A DNA stretch of 51,872 nucleotides from Streptomyces diastatochromogenes (GTDB lineage: Bacteria; Actinomycetota; Actinomycetes; Streptomycetales; Streptomycetaceae). Shown piece after piece: positions 40,761 to 49,637 of the stretch. How positions within the stretch are numbered: position 1 is the stretch's first letter; every line of letters starts with the position of its first letter. The translations under genes were made by a program, and so were the position numbers. The DNA is taken from NCBI RefSeq assembly GCF_002242805.1, contig NZ_MCGQ01000050.1, positions 1-51,872 of the forward strand, read 5' to 3'. The notes beneath the pieces are model-generated. The model saw only the letters and a program-made list of their open reading frames with translations. It had not been told where the DNA came from and did not search any database.

Positions 40761-43700
40761 ATGCAGCGGAAGAGGCAGCGGAGAACTCGGCACAGATACG
40801 GTCCGGCGGTCGTCCTCACGGCCGCCTTTGTCATGGCCGTCGGCGCGCAGGGCGCGGCGGTCGCCCTGCCGGCCAGGGCCGCGGCCGCCGACCAGGAGTT
40901 CGCATCCTCGTTCGAGACCGGTGACCCGGTGCCGGACTGGCTGAACACCGTCGACACGGCGGCGGACGGGAGCAAGCGCGCCTCGGGTGTGGACGGCGGC
41001 TACAGCACGGGCATTCCGGGCAATGTCACCGACCACGTGACCGAGGTCCGGGCCAGTGGCGAGAACGAGGGCGCGGGCGAGGTGAAGGAGAACCTCGTCG
41101 ACGGCGAGCCCGGCACCAAGTGGCTGACCTTCCAGCCCACCGGCTGGGTCGAGTTCGACCTGGACAAGCCCGTCAAGCTGGTGACGTACGCGCTCACCTC
41201 GGCCAACGACTTCGACGAGCGCGACCCGAAGGACTGGACGCTCCAGGGCTCGACGGACGGCAAGGACTGGAAGACGATCGACACCCGCTCCGGCGAGTCC
41301 TTCCCGGAGCGCTTCCAGACCAAGTCGTACGACCTGGCCCAGCCGGGCGAGTACCAGCACTTCCGGCTGGACGTGACGAAGAACAACGGCGCCCCGGACA
41401 TCCTGCAGATCGCCGACGTGCAGTTCTCGACCGGCGGCGGGGGCGGCCCCGTGCCGCAGGACATGCTGTCGCTGGTCGACAAGGGCCCGAGCGGCTCGCC
41501 CACCGCCAAGGCGCGGGCCGGTTTCACCGGCAAGCGGGCCCTGCGCTACGCCGGGCGGCACACGGCGGCCGGCCGGGCGTACTCGTACAACAAGGTCTTC
41601 GACGTGAACGTGAAGGTCGGCGCCGACACACAGCTGTCGTACCGCATCTTCCCCTCGATGGCCGACGGCGACCGCGACTACGACGCCACCGACGTCTCCG
41701 TGGACCTGGCCTTCACCGACGGCACCTATCTGAGCGACCTGGGCGCGCGGGACCAGCACGGCTTCCCGCTGTCGCCGCGCGGGCAGGGCGCGGCGAAGGT
41801 GCTCTACGTCAACCAGTGGAACAACGTGGCCTCGCGGATCGGATCGGTGGCGGCGGGCAAGACCGTCGACCGGATCCTGGTGGCGTACGACTCCCCGAAC
41901 GGCCCGGCGAAGTTCCGGGGCTGGATAGACGACGTGGCGCTCAGGCCGGTGGCCCCGGAGAAGCCGAAGGCGCACCTGTCGGACTACGCGCTGACCACCC
42001 GCGGCACCAACTCCAGCGGCAGCTTCTCGCGCGGCAACGACTTCCCGGCCACGGCCCTCCCCCACGGCTTCAACTTCTGGACGCCGGTGACCAACGCGTC
42101 TTCGCTGAGCTGGCTGTACGAGTACGCACGTGCGAACAACAGCGACAACCTGCCGACGATCCAGGCGTTCAGCGCGAGCCATGAACCGAGTCCGTGGATG
42201 GGCGACCGGCAGACCTTCCAGCTGATGCCGTCCGCCGTGACCGGCACCCCGGACACCGGCCGTGAGGCACGGGAGCTGGCCTTCCGGCACGAGAACGAGA
42301 CCGCGCGGCCGTACTACTACGGCGTCAGGTTCGAGAACGGCCTGAAGGCGGAGATGACGCCGACCGACCACGCGGCCGCGCTGCGCTTCACCTACCCGGG
42401 CGACGACGCGAGTGTGCTGTTCGACAACGTCACCGAACAGGCGGGCCTGACCCTGGACAAGGAGCACGGGATCGTCACCGGCTACTCGGACGTGAAGTCG
42501 GGCCTCTCGACGGGCGCCACCCGGCTGTTCGTGTACGGCGTCTTCGACAAGCCGGTGACGGACGGCGCCTCCAGCGGCGTCAAGGGCTACCTGCGGTTCG
42601 ACGCGGGCGCGGACCGCACGGTCACCCTGCGCCTGGCCACCTCCCTGATCAGCGTCGACCAGGCGAAGGACAACCTGCGCCAGGAGATCCCGGACGGCAC
42701 CTCCTTCGACACCGTCAAGGCGCAGGCCCAGCGGACCTGGGACAAGCTGCTCGGCAAGGTCGAGGTGGAGGGCGCGACCCCGGACCAGCTGACCACGCTC
42801 TACTCCAGCATGTACCGGCTGTACCTGTACCCGAACTCCGGCTTCGAGACGGTCGACGGGAAGGCGCAGTACGCCTCGCCCTTCTCGCCCATGCCGGGCC
42901 CGGACACCCCGACGCACACCGGCGCGAAGATCGTCGACGGCAAGGTGTACGTCAACAACGGCTTCTGGGACACCTACCGGACCACGTGGCCGGCCTACTC
43001 CTTCCTGACGCCCTCTCAGGCGGGCGAGATGGTCGACGGGTTCGTGCAGCAGTACAAGGACGGCGGCTGGACCTCCCGCTGGTCCTCCCCCGGTTATGCC
43101 GACCTGATGACCGGCACCTCCTCGGACGTGGCGTTCGCCGACGCCTACGTCAAGGGCGTCGGCTTCGACGCGAAGGCCGCGTACGACGCGGCGGTCAAGA
43201 ACGCGACGGTCGTTCCGCCGTCCTCGGGCGTGGGCCGCAAGGGCATGAGCACCTCGCCGTTCCTCGGCTACACCAGCACCGACACGCACGAGGGCCTGTC
43301 GTGGGCGATGGAGGGCTACGTCAACGACTACGGCATCGCCAGGATGGGCGAGGCCCTCTACAAGAAGACCGGCGAGAAGCGCTACCAGGAGGAGTCCCAG
43401 TACTTCCTCAACCGCGCCCGGGACTACGTCAACCTCTTCGACTCCAAGGCGGGCTTCTTCCAGGGCCGTGACGCCCAGGGCGACTGGCGGATGGACTCCG
43501 CGAAGTACGACCCGCGCGTGTGGGGCTACGACTACACGGAGACCAACGGCTGGGGCTACGCCTTCACCGCCCCGCAGGACAGCCGGGGCCTGGCCAACCT
43601 GTACGGCGGCCGGAGCGGCCTCGCGGAGAAGCTCGACGCGTACTTCTCCACCCCGGAGACCGCCTCGCCGGACTTCGTCGGCTCCTACGGCGGCGTCATC

Positions 43701-44576
43701 CACGAGATGACCGAGGCCCGGGACGTCCGCATGGGCATGTACGGCCACTCCAACCAGGTCGCGCACCACGTGATCTACATGTACGACGCGGCCGCCGAAC
43801 CCTGGAAGGCACAGGCGAACGTCCGCGAGGCGCTGACCCGGCTCTACACGGGCAGCGAGATCGGGCAGGGCTACCACGGCGACGAGGACAACGGCGAGCA
43901 GTCGGCCTGGTACCTCTTCTCCTCGCTGGGCTTCTACCCGCTGGTCATGGGCAGCGGCGAGTACGCCATCGGTTCCCCGCTGTTCAAGAAGGCGACCGTG
44001 CACCTGGAGAACGGCCGGGACCTGGTGATCAAGGCGCCGCGCAACAGCGCGCAGAACGTGTACGTGCAGGGCGTGACGGTCAACGGCCGCCCCTGGACGT
44101 CAACTTCGCTCCCCCACTCACTGCTGGCCAAGGGCGGGGTGCTGGAGTTCTTCATGGGGTCCAAGCCCTCGGCCTGGGGCACGGGCAAGAACGCGGCGCC
44201 GGTCTCCATCACCCAGGACGACAAGGTGCCGACCCCCCGCGCGGACGTGCTGAAGGGTGACGGCGCCCTGTTCGACAACACGTCGGCGACGAGCGCCACG
44301 GTCACCTCGGTGGACCTGCCGGTCGGCGATGCCGTCAAGCCCGTGCAGTACACGCTCACTTCAGCGGCGGACCACACCAAGGCGCCGACCGGCTGGACCC
44401 TGCAGGGCTCCACCGACGGCACGACCTGGCAGACCCTGGACCACCGCTCCGGCGAGACGTTCACCTGGGACCGCCAGACCCGGGCGTTCACCATCGCCTC
44501 CCCGGGCTCGTACACGAAGTACCGCCTGGTCCTCGACGGCGAGTCGACGCTGGCGGAGGTGGAGCTGCTGGCCTGA
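40761..44576 (+). CDS. Secreted GH92-family alpha-mannosidase-like enzyme with F5/8-type carbohydrate-binding domains
   Basis: 1271 residues. The signal peptide ends about residue 41 (ALPARAAA-ADQ). Near 100-210 lies a discoidin/CBM32-like domain (KWLTFQPTGWVEFDL, DWTLQGSTDGKDW); a second, shorter one closes the protein (GWTLQGSTDGTTW). The GH92 catalytic region spans about 410-1120, with NNGFWDTYRTTWPAY, the loop YGHSNQVAHHVIYMYD and the base motif YHGDEDNGEQSAWY (Asp1041-Asp1043). In most GH92 alpha-mannosidases the loop reads HxNEP with a catalytic acid Glu; here that position is Gln999. Such a change is known to me from a GH92 enzyme cleaving mannose-phosphate-mannose. AGGAGGGG precedes the ATG by 9 nt. 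It is convergent with a second GH92 gene. Confidence 0.9.
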   Translation: MQRKRQRRTRHRYGPAVVLTAAFVMAVGAQGAAVALPARAAAADQEFASSFETGDPVPDWLNTVDTAADGSKRASGVDGGYSTGIPGNVTDHVTEVRASGENEGAGEVKENLVDGEPGTKWLTFQPTGWVEFDLDKPVKLVTYALTSANDFDERDPKDWTLQGSTDGKDWKTIDTRSGESFPERFQTKSYDLAQPGEYQHFRLDVTKNNGAPDILQIADVQFSTGGGGGPVPQDMLSLVDKGPSGSPTAKARAGFTGKRALRYAGRHTAAGRAYSYNKVFDVNVKVGADTQLSYRIFPSMADGDRDYDATDVSVDLAFTDGTYLSDLGARDQHGFPLSPRGQGAAKVLYVNQWNNVASRIGSVAAGKTVDRILVAYDSPNGPAKFRGWIDDVALRPVAPEKPKAHLSDYALTTRGTNSSGSFSRGNDFPATALPHGFNFWTPVTNASSLSWLYEYARANNSDNLPTIQAFSASHEPSPWMGDRQTFQLMPSAVTGTPDTGREARELAFRHENETARPYYYGVRFENGLKAEMTPTDHAAALRFTYPGDDASVLFDNVTEQAGLTLDKEHGIVTGYSDVKSGLSTGATRLFVYGVFDKPVTDGASSGVKGYLRFDAGADRTVTLRLATSLISVDQAKDNLRQEIPDGTSFDTVKAQAQRTWDKLLGKVEVEGATPDQLTTLYSSMYRLYLYPNSGFETVDGKAQYASPFSPMPGPDTPTHTGAKIVDGKVYVNNGFWDTYRTTWPAYSFLTPSQAGEMVDGFVQQYKDGGWTSRWSSPGYADLMTGTSSDVAFADAYVKGVGFDAKAAYDAAVKNATVVPPSSGVGRKGMSTSPFLGYTSTDTHEGLSWAMEGYVNDYGIARMGEALYKKTGEKRYQEESQYFLNRARDYVNLFDSKAGFFQGRDAQGDWRMDSAKYDPRVWGYDYTETNGWGYAFTAPQDSRGLANLYGGRSGLAEKLDAYFSTPETASPDFVGSYGGVIHEMTEARDVRMGMYGHSNQVAHHVIYMYDAAAEPWKAQANVREALTRLYTGSEIGQGYHGDEDNGEQSAWYLFSSLGFYPLVMGSGEYAIGSPLFKKATVHLENGRDLVIKAPRNSAQNVYVQGVTVNGRPWTSTSLPHSLLAKGGVLEFFMGSKPSAWGTGKNAAPVSITQDDKVPTPRADVLKGDGALFDNTSATSATVTSVDLPVGDAVKPVQYTLTSAADHTKAPTGWTLQGSTDGTTWQTLDHRSGETFTWDRQTRAFTIASPGSYTKYRLVLDGESTLAEVELLA

Positions 44577-44590
44577 CCGCGGCACGGAGA

Positions 44591-44620
44591 AGGGGGCGGG
44601 CCCGCTCGGGTCCGCCCCCT
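44591..44620. terminator. Bidirectional terminator between the convergent GH92 genes
   Basis: AGGGGGCGGGCCC pairs with GGGTCCGCCCCCT (one G-U pair) around a GCTC loop, a stem of about 13 bp. It lies 14 bp after the first GH92 stop and 16 bp before the end of the second. Confidence 0.88.
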
Positions 44621-44636
44621 GTCGTGTGTGCGGCGC

Positions 44637-47600
44637 TCAGCCGGTGGCGAGCGTGAACACGTGCAGGTCCGTGTTCTCCGGCAGCTTGACGCTCCGGACG
44701 GTCTTGCCGGCCGGCGCCGCGAACGGCTCGGTGGCGAAGACGTACGTCGCCACCGGGTCCTTGTCGGCGCCCGCGACATTGCGGTACGCGGTCTTGGCGA
44801 CGACCTCGTTGCCGTACTGGACGGTGCCGCCGCCACCGCCGACGGTCCAGTCGGTGAAGGAGAGGTCGACGGTGTCGGTCGTGCCGTCGGTGTAGGTGAC
44901 GGTCGCCTTGGCCTGCTGGTTGCCGTTGACGGCGCTGCCGATGAAGGACAACTTGCCTGCGGGAGCGGCCAGTTCGATGGTCTGGCCGGTGGCCGAGGCG
45001 TTGTCCGGGCGGGCGGCGGGCGAGTTCGGCCAGGTGAAGGTCAGACCGTCGACGGTGCTCTGCCCGCCCGGGGTGAGTCCGGCCGCGGCGAGGGCCTGGC
45101 GGGAGTAGCTCCAGCCGCCGCCGTCGTAGTCGGCCTCGTCGTGCTCGCCCTCGTCGTCGGAGACACCGGTGTTGTTGTAGGCGGCGAGCAGGGTGCCCGG
45201 TGCGGCCACGGTGAGGGAGACGGGCTGCTCGTAAGAGGTGTCGCCCGAGGTCACCGTGACCTTGACGGAGGAGAAGCCCTGGCCGGCGTCCCTCGCCGCG
45301 GTGAGGGTGATCTCCTGGGAGCCGTCGGTGACCGTGCCCTCGGCGGGCGTGGCCGTGACACCGGAGGGGGTCTCGACCCGGAAGCGCACCTCGGGGCCGG
45401 TGCCACCGCTCAGCGCCAGCGCGCGGATGCCGATCTTCGCGCTGTCACCGGGTGCGACCGTGGCGGCGGTGGGGCCGACCCCGATCTGGTACGGCTGCTC
45501 GCCCTCCCGGAAGGACGGCGGCGGGGAGGCCGCGCCCCAGGTGCGGTCGGGCGTGGTGGAGAGGGTGTAGTCGAGGCGGCCGCCGTCGCGCACGAAGGAG
45601 GCGGGCAGCCAAGGCCGGTCACCGGCCCGCCCGTTGACCTTCAGGGACCGGATGTACGGCGCGTCGGCCGCGGCTCCCGTCGCACGGATGGAGATGTGGT
45701 TGCCCTGGGGGCGGTCGATCTCGATCCGCTCGAACAGGGGTGAGGCGAGGACGAGTTCGGCCCGGGAGGGCACCTGCGGGTACATGCCGAGCGCGGAGAA
45801 GACATACCAGGACGACATCGCGCCGAGGTCGTCGTTGCCGGGGATGCCGCCGGGCTCGGTCGACCAGAGCCGGCTCATCGCCGCGCGGACGGTCTCCTGC
45901 GTCTTGTAGGGGGCGCCCGCGTAGTCGTACAGGTAGGGCACGTTGACGGACGGCTCGTTGTCCAGCTCGGACTTGGTGCCGCCCTGGCCGGTGAAGGCCC
46001 AGCCCCCGTCGCCGGTGTGGAAGAAGTCGTCCAGTCGGGCCAGCGCCTTGTCGGTGCCGCCCATCGCGGCGAACAGGCCCGCCGGGTCGTGCTGGACCAT
46101 CCAGGTGTACTGGGCGGCCGTGCCCTCCACGAAGCCGTTGCCGGTGTCGGGGGTGAAGCCGGTGACCCAGCTGCCGTCGGCCTTGCGGTTGGCGACGTAG
46201 CCGCCGCCCGGGTCGGCCGCGATGTTGAAGTTGTTCTGCCACCACTGGGCGCGGCGGGCGAAGGCGGCCGCCGTGTCCTTCTCCCCTGCCGCCGCCGCGA
46301 GTTGGGCGAGGGAGAAGTCCGCAGTGGACATCTCCAGGGTCTCGGCGGCGCCGCCCCAGGCGTTGGAGACGCTGGGCATGTAGTGCAGCTTCAGGTACTT
46401 GTCGAGCGACGGGCGCTGGCCCACGGACAGCACCGGCTTGCCGGCCGCGGACAGGTCCTGCGGTGTGGGTACGGTCGCCGCCCTGACCAGTGAGTCCAGG
46501 GCGCCCTTGAGGTCGAAGCCGGTGCCGCCGAAGGCGTGGATGCCGGCCAGGGCGGTGGGCGAGGGGTCGCCGTTCATGACGTGGGTGCCGCTCGCGCCGT
46601 GCAGCCAGCGGTCCCAGGTCCCGCCGTTCTGCCCGGCGAGTTCGTACAGCGACTGGGCGATGTCGGAGCCGGTGCGCGGGTCGAGGAGGGTGAGCAGCTG
46701 GACCTGGTCGCGGTAGACGTCCCAGCCGGAGAAGGTGCCGTACTGCGCGTGGTGGCGCCGGTCGACGGTGTGCGGCCTGCCGTCCGCACCGCGGTATCCG
46801 CGGTCGGCGTCGCTGATCACGTTCGGATGCAGCAGGGAGTGGTACAGCGCCGTGTAGAAGGTGGTGCGTTCGGCCTCGCTGCCGCCGCCGACCCGGACCG
46901 CGCCCAGCCGGTCGCGCCAGGCCCGCCGCGCCGCGTCCTGGACGGCGTCGAAGGAACGGCCCGGCGGATTCTCCGCGGCGAGGTTCGCCTCGGCGCCCGC
47001 CTGGCTGACGTAGGAGATGCCGACCTTGACGTTCACCGGGCCGGTGCCGGGCGCGAACCGCACATACGCTCCGGCGCCCTTGCCCGCGACCGGCCTGCCG
47101 CCGTGCGAGAAGCCGCCCGTGCCGCCGGAGGCATGCACGGAGCCGGGGCTCAGCTTGTCGTCCTGCCAGGTGCCGGTGGCCGTGAAGTCGCGGTCGAAGC
47201 GGGCGGTGAAGTACAGGGTGTAGTAGGAGCGTCGGCCCTCCGGGTCGAGGTAGCCGCAGAAGTTCCCGGAGGTGACGGAGCCGGAGACGGTCCGGGTAGC
47301 CGGGTCGATGGTGACCGTGGAATCCTCCGACCCGACCTCGGAGTTGGCCGTGCGCACGAGCAGCGAGGCGGGCTTGTCCGCCGGGTAGGTGAAGCGGGCC
47401 GAGCCCGTGCGGGTGGTCGCGGTGAGGTCGGCGGTGACGCCGGACGCGAGGCCCACCTGGTAGCGGCCGGGCGCGGCGGTCTCGTCGGCGTGCCGGAAGT
47501 CCGAGGCGTAGACGGCGTCCTTGGTGTCGCTCGCCGGGGAGGAGGTGACCTCGCCCGCGTACGGGAAGAGCGGGATGTCGCCACTGCCGCCCGCGCACCC

Positions 47601-47903
47601 GGTGCCGGACATATGGGTCAGGCTGAAACCGCGGATGCGGGTGGCGTCGTACTGGTAACCGCCGGGCGCGGCCGTACGGGTGGCGTCGCCTCTGGTGTTC
47701 TCCGGGCTGAAGGAGAACATGCCGAACGGCACGACGGCGCCCGGGAAGACGTTGCCGCCGTTTCTGGTGCCGATCAGCGGATCGACGTACGAAGTCGGGT
47801 CCTTGACGAGACTGGGGGGAGCTGCGGTCGCCGCGAGGGCGGGGGTGGCGCCGCCGGTCGCGAGTACCGCGGCCAGCAGCAGGGACGTGGGACGGAATCG
47901 CAT
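44637..47903 (-). CDS. Secreted GH92-family alpha-mannosidase with C-terminal accessory domains
   Basis: 1088 residues. The signal peptide is MRFRPTSLLLAAVLATGGAT...ALA-AT. GH92 begins with VDPLIGTRNGGNVFPGAVVP and PGGYQYDATRIRGFSLTHMS. The catalytic acid loop reads ELDNEPSVNVPYLYDYAG (Glu650) and the base motif GNDDLGAMSSWYVFSALGMY (Asp ~689-690), so catalytic positions are kept, unlike the neighbouring GH92 at Gln999. Downstream is an NEW3-like Ig domain (PSGVTATPAEGTVTDGSQEI) and a final beta-sandwich (YNNTGVSDDEGEHDEADYDG) possibly binding carbohydrate. The start at ATG 47903 has AGGAGG upstream. Two copies of the GACAACGTTGTC-type operator lie 150-210 bp upstream. Likely removes alpha-mannose from fungal or yeast mannans; exact linkage unknown. 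Confidence 0.92.
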   Translation of the reverse strand: MRFRPTSLLLAAVLATGGATPALAATAAPPSLVKDPTSYVDPLIGTRNGGNVFPGAVVPFGMFSFSPENTRGDATRTAAPGGYQYDATRIRGFSLTHMSGTGCAGGSGDIPLFPYAGEVTSSPASDTKDAVYASDFRHADETAAPGRYQVGLASGVTADLTATTRTGSARFTYPADKPASLLVRTANSEVGSEDSTVTIDPATRTVSGSVTSGNFCGYLDPEGRRSYYTLYFTARFDRDFTATGTWQDDKLSPGSVHASGGTGGFSHGGRPVAGKGAGAYVRFAPGTGPVNVKVGISYVSQAGAEANLAAENPPGRSFDAVQDAARRAWRDRLGAVRVGGGSEAERTTFYTALYHSLLHPNVISDADRGYRGADGRPHTVDRRHHAQYGTFSGWDVYRDQVQLLTLLDPRTGSDIAQSLYELAGQNGGTWDRWLHGASGTHVMNGDPSPTALAGIHAFGGTGFDLKGALDSLVRAATVPTPQDLSAAGKPVLSVGQRPSLDKYLKLHYMPSVSNAWGGAAETLEMSTADFSLAQLAAAAGEKDTAAAFARRAQWWQNNFNIAADPGGGYVANRKADGSWVTGFTPDTGNGFVEGTAAQYTWMVQHDPAGLFAAMGGTDKALARLDDFFHTGDGGWAFTGQGGTKSELDNEPSVNVPYLYDYAGAPYKTQETVRAAMSRLWSTEPGGIPGNDDLGAMSSWYVFSALGMYPQVPSRAELVLASPLFERIEIDRPQGNHISIRATGAAADAPYIRSLKVNGRAGDRPWLPASFVRDGGRLDYTLSTTPDRTWGAASPPPSFREGEQPYQIGVGPTAATVAPGDSAKIGIRALALSGGTGPEVRFRVETPSGVTATPAEGTVTDGSQEITLTAARDAGQGFSSVKVTVTSGDTSYEQPVSLTVAAPGTLLAAYNNTGVSDDEGEHDEADYDGGGWSYSRQALAAAGLTPGGQSTVDGLTFTWPNSPAARPDNASATGQTIELAAPAGKLSFIGSAVNGNQQAKATVTYTDGTTDTVDLSFTDWTVGGGGGTVQYGNEVVAKTAYRNVAGADKDPVATYVFATEPFAAPAGKTVRSVKLPENTDLHVFTLATG

Positions 47904-48054
47904 GGCGCGGCCCTTCCTCCTGACGGACGGGTCGCGCACCACAGGTCGCACAAGCCGCAGGGACAGTAACGTGCGCCACCCGTAGCACGGAAGACCGCGT
48001 ACGCCCCCGCAGGCGCGCGCCGGGATCACCCGGTCGGGTTACCCCAAGTGGGTT

Positions 48055-48066
48055 GACATCGTTGTC
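48055..48066. promoter_or_regulatory. Operator-like site, 11/12 match (GACATCGTTGTC)
   Basis: Differs from the GACAACGTTGTC palindrome at one base. It lies 33 bp from the perfect copy at 48100-48111, and the pair brackets the likely promoter of the second GH92 gene. Paired sites suggest cooperative repressor binding. Confidence 0.55.
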
Positions 48067-48098
48067 GGTTGAGGCGGTAGAGTCATGTACAGACCATA

Positions 48099-48112
48099 CG
48101 ACAACGTTGTCG
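48099..48112. promoter_or_regulatory. Operator-like perfect palindrome CGACAACGTTGTCG
   Basis: 14-bp perfect palindrome about 200 bp upstream of the second GH92 gene. It contains the 12-mer found before the first GH92 gene (40719-40730). The shared site links the two convergent genes into one predicted regulon; the regulator is not in the window unless it is the LacI protein at 6962-7999. Confidence 0.65.
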
Positions 48113-48201
48113 CGCCCCACACGGTCGAGGCCCGCCCAGGCCTCACCGCCACAAGCCGGCACCACCCGGGCAGGGACACACCCCCCTCACCTGCCCGGCT
48201 C

Positions 48202-48233
48202 GCGGACCCGGTGCGCACGGCCACCGGGTCCGC
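48202..48233 (-). terminator. Terminator hairpin of the LPMO gene
   Basis: GCGGACCCGGTG and CACCGGGTCCGC form a perfect 12-bp stem with an 8-nt loop, 10 bp past the LPMO stop. There is no T-run, as is common for Streptomyces terminators. Confidence 0.8.
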
Positions 48234-48243
48234 CCAGAGCGGC

Positions 48244-49335
48244 TCAACCGACCTGACAGGGAAGGGTGGTGGAGTCGTCACCGCCGGAGCCCTGGACGAC
48301 GTAGCCGAACGTCGTGCTCTGCCCCGGACTCAGCGAACCGTTCCAGTCGGCGTTGTGGACCATCACGCCCTGGCCGGTGTAGGTCGCGTTACCGTTCCAG
48401 AGGCTGGCCACCGACTGCCCGGCGGGCAGCGTCCAGTCGACCATCCAGCCGAGCATCGGGACGTCACCGCCGTTGGTCACCGTCACCTCGGACTGATAGC
48501 CGCCGGGCCAGGTGCCGGTGGTCTTCCGGCTCGCGGTGCAGGTGCCGGGCGGGGGTTCGGTGGGGTGGCCGGGGTCGTGGACCCCCGTGACCTCTCCGTT
48601 GCCGCCGTCGAAGACGACGTCGGAGCAGGAGTAGAAGGTCTCCGTGCTGTCCGAGCGCTGCCAGACCATGTAGATGACGTGCCGCCCCGACTTGTTCGAC
48701 GGAAGCTTGCCGGACCAGGAGTAGTTGGCCTCGACCGTGCCCGGGGTGCCGTTGAGCGGCGGGTGGTCGACGATCAGGAACGGCTGGTCCTCCATCTCGT
48801 CCCAGGTGAGCGGCCTGGTCGGGTCGTAGCTGTCCTTGGTGACGTACACGTAGAACCAACCCGGGTGCGCCGCCCAGGCGTTGTAGGAGAAGTCGACCGT
48901 GGCGCCCGCGGTCAGATGGGTCACCGGCCAGTCGTCGCGGGCCAGGTCGAAGCCCGTGAAGTTGGGGTTGCCGCCGCTGCACAGCTTGCCGTCCGGCACG
49001 AAGCCGCGGGTGCGGCCGGCACCGTCCGAGCGCAGCACCGAGAACCAGTTGTAAAACGGCGTGGTGCCGCCCACCTGCTGCGCCGCCTTGCAGGCCGGAT
49101 TGACGGCCTTGATCTCCCCGGTGTCGGTGAGCGCGTCCTGCCAGCACAGGAAGGTCCGGCTGCCCGGCTTCATGGGGGTGCCGTGGGCCGAGGCCGGGGT
49201 GCTCGCGGCGAGGATCAGGCCGAGGGCGGGGAGGGTGGCGAGCAGGGCCAGGAGGATGAGGAGGAGGGCTGTGTTGCGGGTGGGGTGGGGTAATCGGGGG
49301 CGCTTCGGGAGGCCCGCCCGAGTTGTCGTAGACAT
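48244..49335 (-). CDS. AA10 lytic polysaccharide monooxygenase with CBM2 (CelS2-like)
   Basis: 363 residues: a copper enzyme that oxidatively cleaves crystalline polysaccharide. A 50-residue signal peptide ends PASA, exposing His51 (HGTPMKPGSRTFLCW) as the N-terminal ligand of the histidine brace; the second histidine is in YNAWAAHPGWFYVYVT. The AA10 domain ends SCSDVVFDGGNGEVTG. A Pro-rich linker leads to a CBM2 (TCTASRKTTGTWPGGYQSEV ... FGYVVQGSG). The AA10 sequence resembles S. coelicolor CelS2/ScLPMO10C, which acts on cellulose, more than the small chitin-active type. ATG 49335 has GAGGTGA upstream. A perfect CebR box lies 120 bp upstream, which supports a role in cellulose breakdown. Confidence 0.94.
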   Translation of the reverse strand: MSTTTRAGLPKRPRLPHPTRNTALLLILLALLATLPALGLILAASTPASAHGTPMKPGSRTFLCWQDALTDTGEIKAVNPACKAAQQVGGTTPFYNWFSVLRSDGAGRTRGFVPDGKLCSGGNPNFTGFDLARDDWPVTHLTAGATVDFSYNAWAAHPGWFYVYVTKDSYDPTRPLTWDEMEDQPFLIVDHPPLNGTPGTVEANYSWSGKLPSNKSGRHVIYMVWQRSDSTETFYSCSDVVFDGGNGEVTGVHDPGHPTEPPPGTCTASRKTTGTWPGGYQSEVTVTNGGDVPMLGWMVDWTLPAGQSVASLWNGNATYTGQGVMVHNADWNGSLSPGQSTTFGYVVQGSGGDDSTTLPCQVG

Positions 49336-49454
49336 GACACATTCACCTCTCGGTGTGGTCGCAGTCGTACCGTAGGAGGACAGGGCGGAAGCGCGCCCGC
49401 GCGGTCCGGGCGGGTTCCGGTCCACCTGGGCCGCGACAGGGCCATGAGGACCTA

Positions 49455-49468
49455 TGGGAGCGCTCCCA
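49455..49468. promoter_or_regulatory. Perfect CebR box (TGGGAGCGCTCCCA) upstream of the LPMO gene
   Basis: The 14-bp palindrome is identical to the CebR operator consensus known from S. griseus and S. scabiei cellulase and cellobiose-uptake genes. It lies 120 bp upstream of the LPMO start on the minus strand. CebR is released by cellobiose or cello-oligosaccharides. No cebR gene is in the window. Confidence 0.85.
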
Positions 49469-49534
49469 CCCCTAGTGCGTGAAGCTAGCGCGCAAGGCGT
49501 CAGGTGTAAACGCCCGTCGCCGGCGCTGTGACAT

Positions 49535-49564
49535 AAGGACCGGCATGGGCAAAAGGACCGGCAT
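49535..49564 (+). repeat. Direct repeat AAGGACCGGCAT before the sensor phosphatase gene
   Basis: AAGGACCGGCAT occurs at 49535-49546 and 49553-49564, an 18-bp spacing, 74 bp before the sensor gene start. Apart from this pair, I see no promoter match I would defend in the interval 49469-49637. Confidence 0.4.
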
Positions 49565-49637
49565 ACCAGTCGGAATGTGATGTCCATCGCTTGGACCAGA
49601 CGTAGTCACCCAGAAAGGCCGGTGCTAGAAATATCGC

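Noticed and set aside
40695..44003. 1102-codon minus-strand open frame opposite the first GH92 gene
   Set aside because: Val/Arg/Gly/Leu-rich with no domain, antisense to a clear GH92; shadow.
48053..48083. Rightward promoter TTGACA-19-TAGAGT
   Set aside because: The spacer is too long, the -35 is part of an operator copy and the only thing downstream on that strand would be antisense to the LPMO gene.
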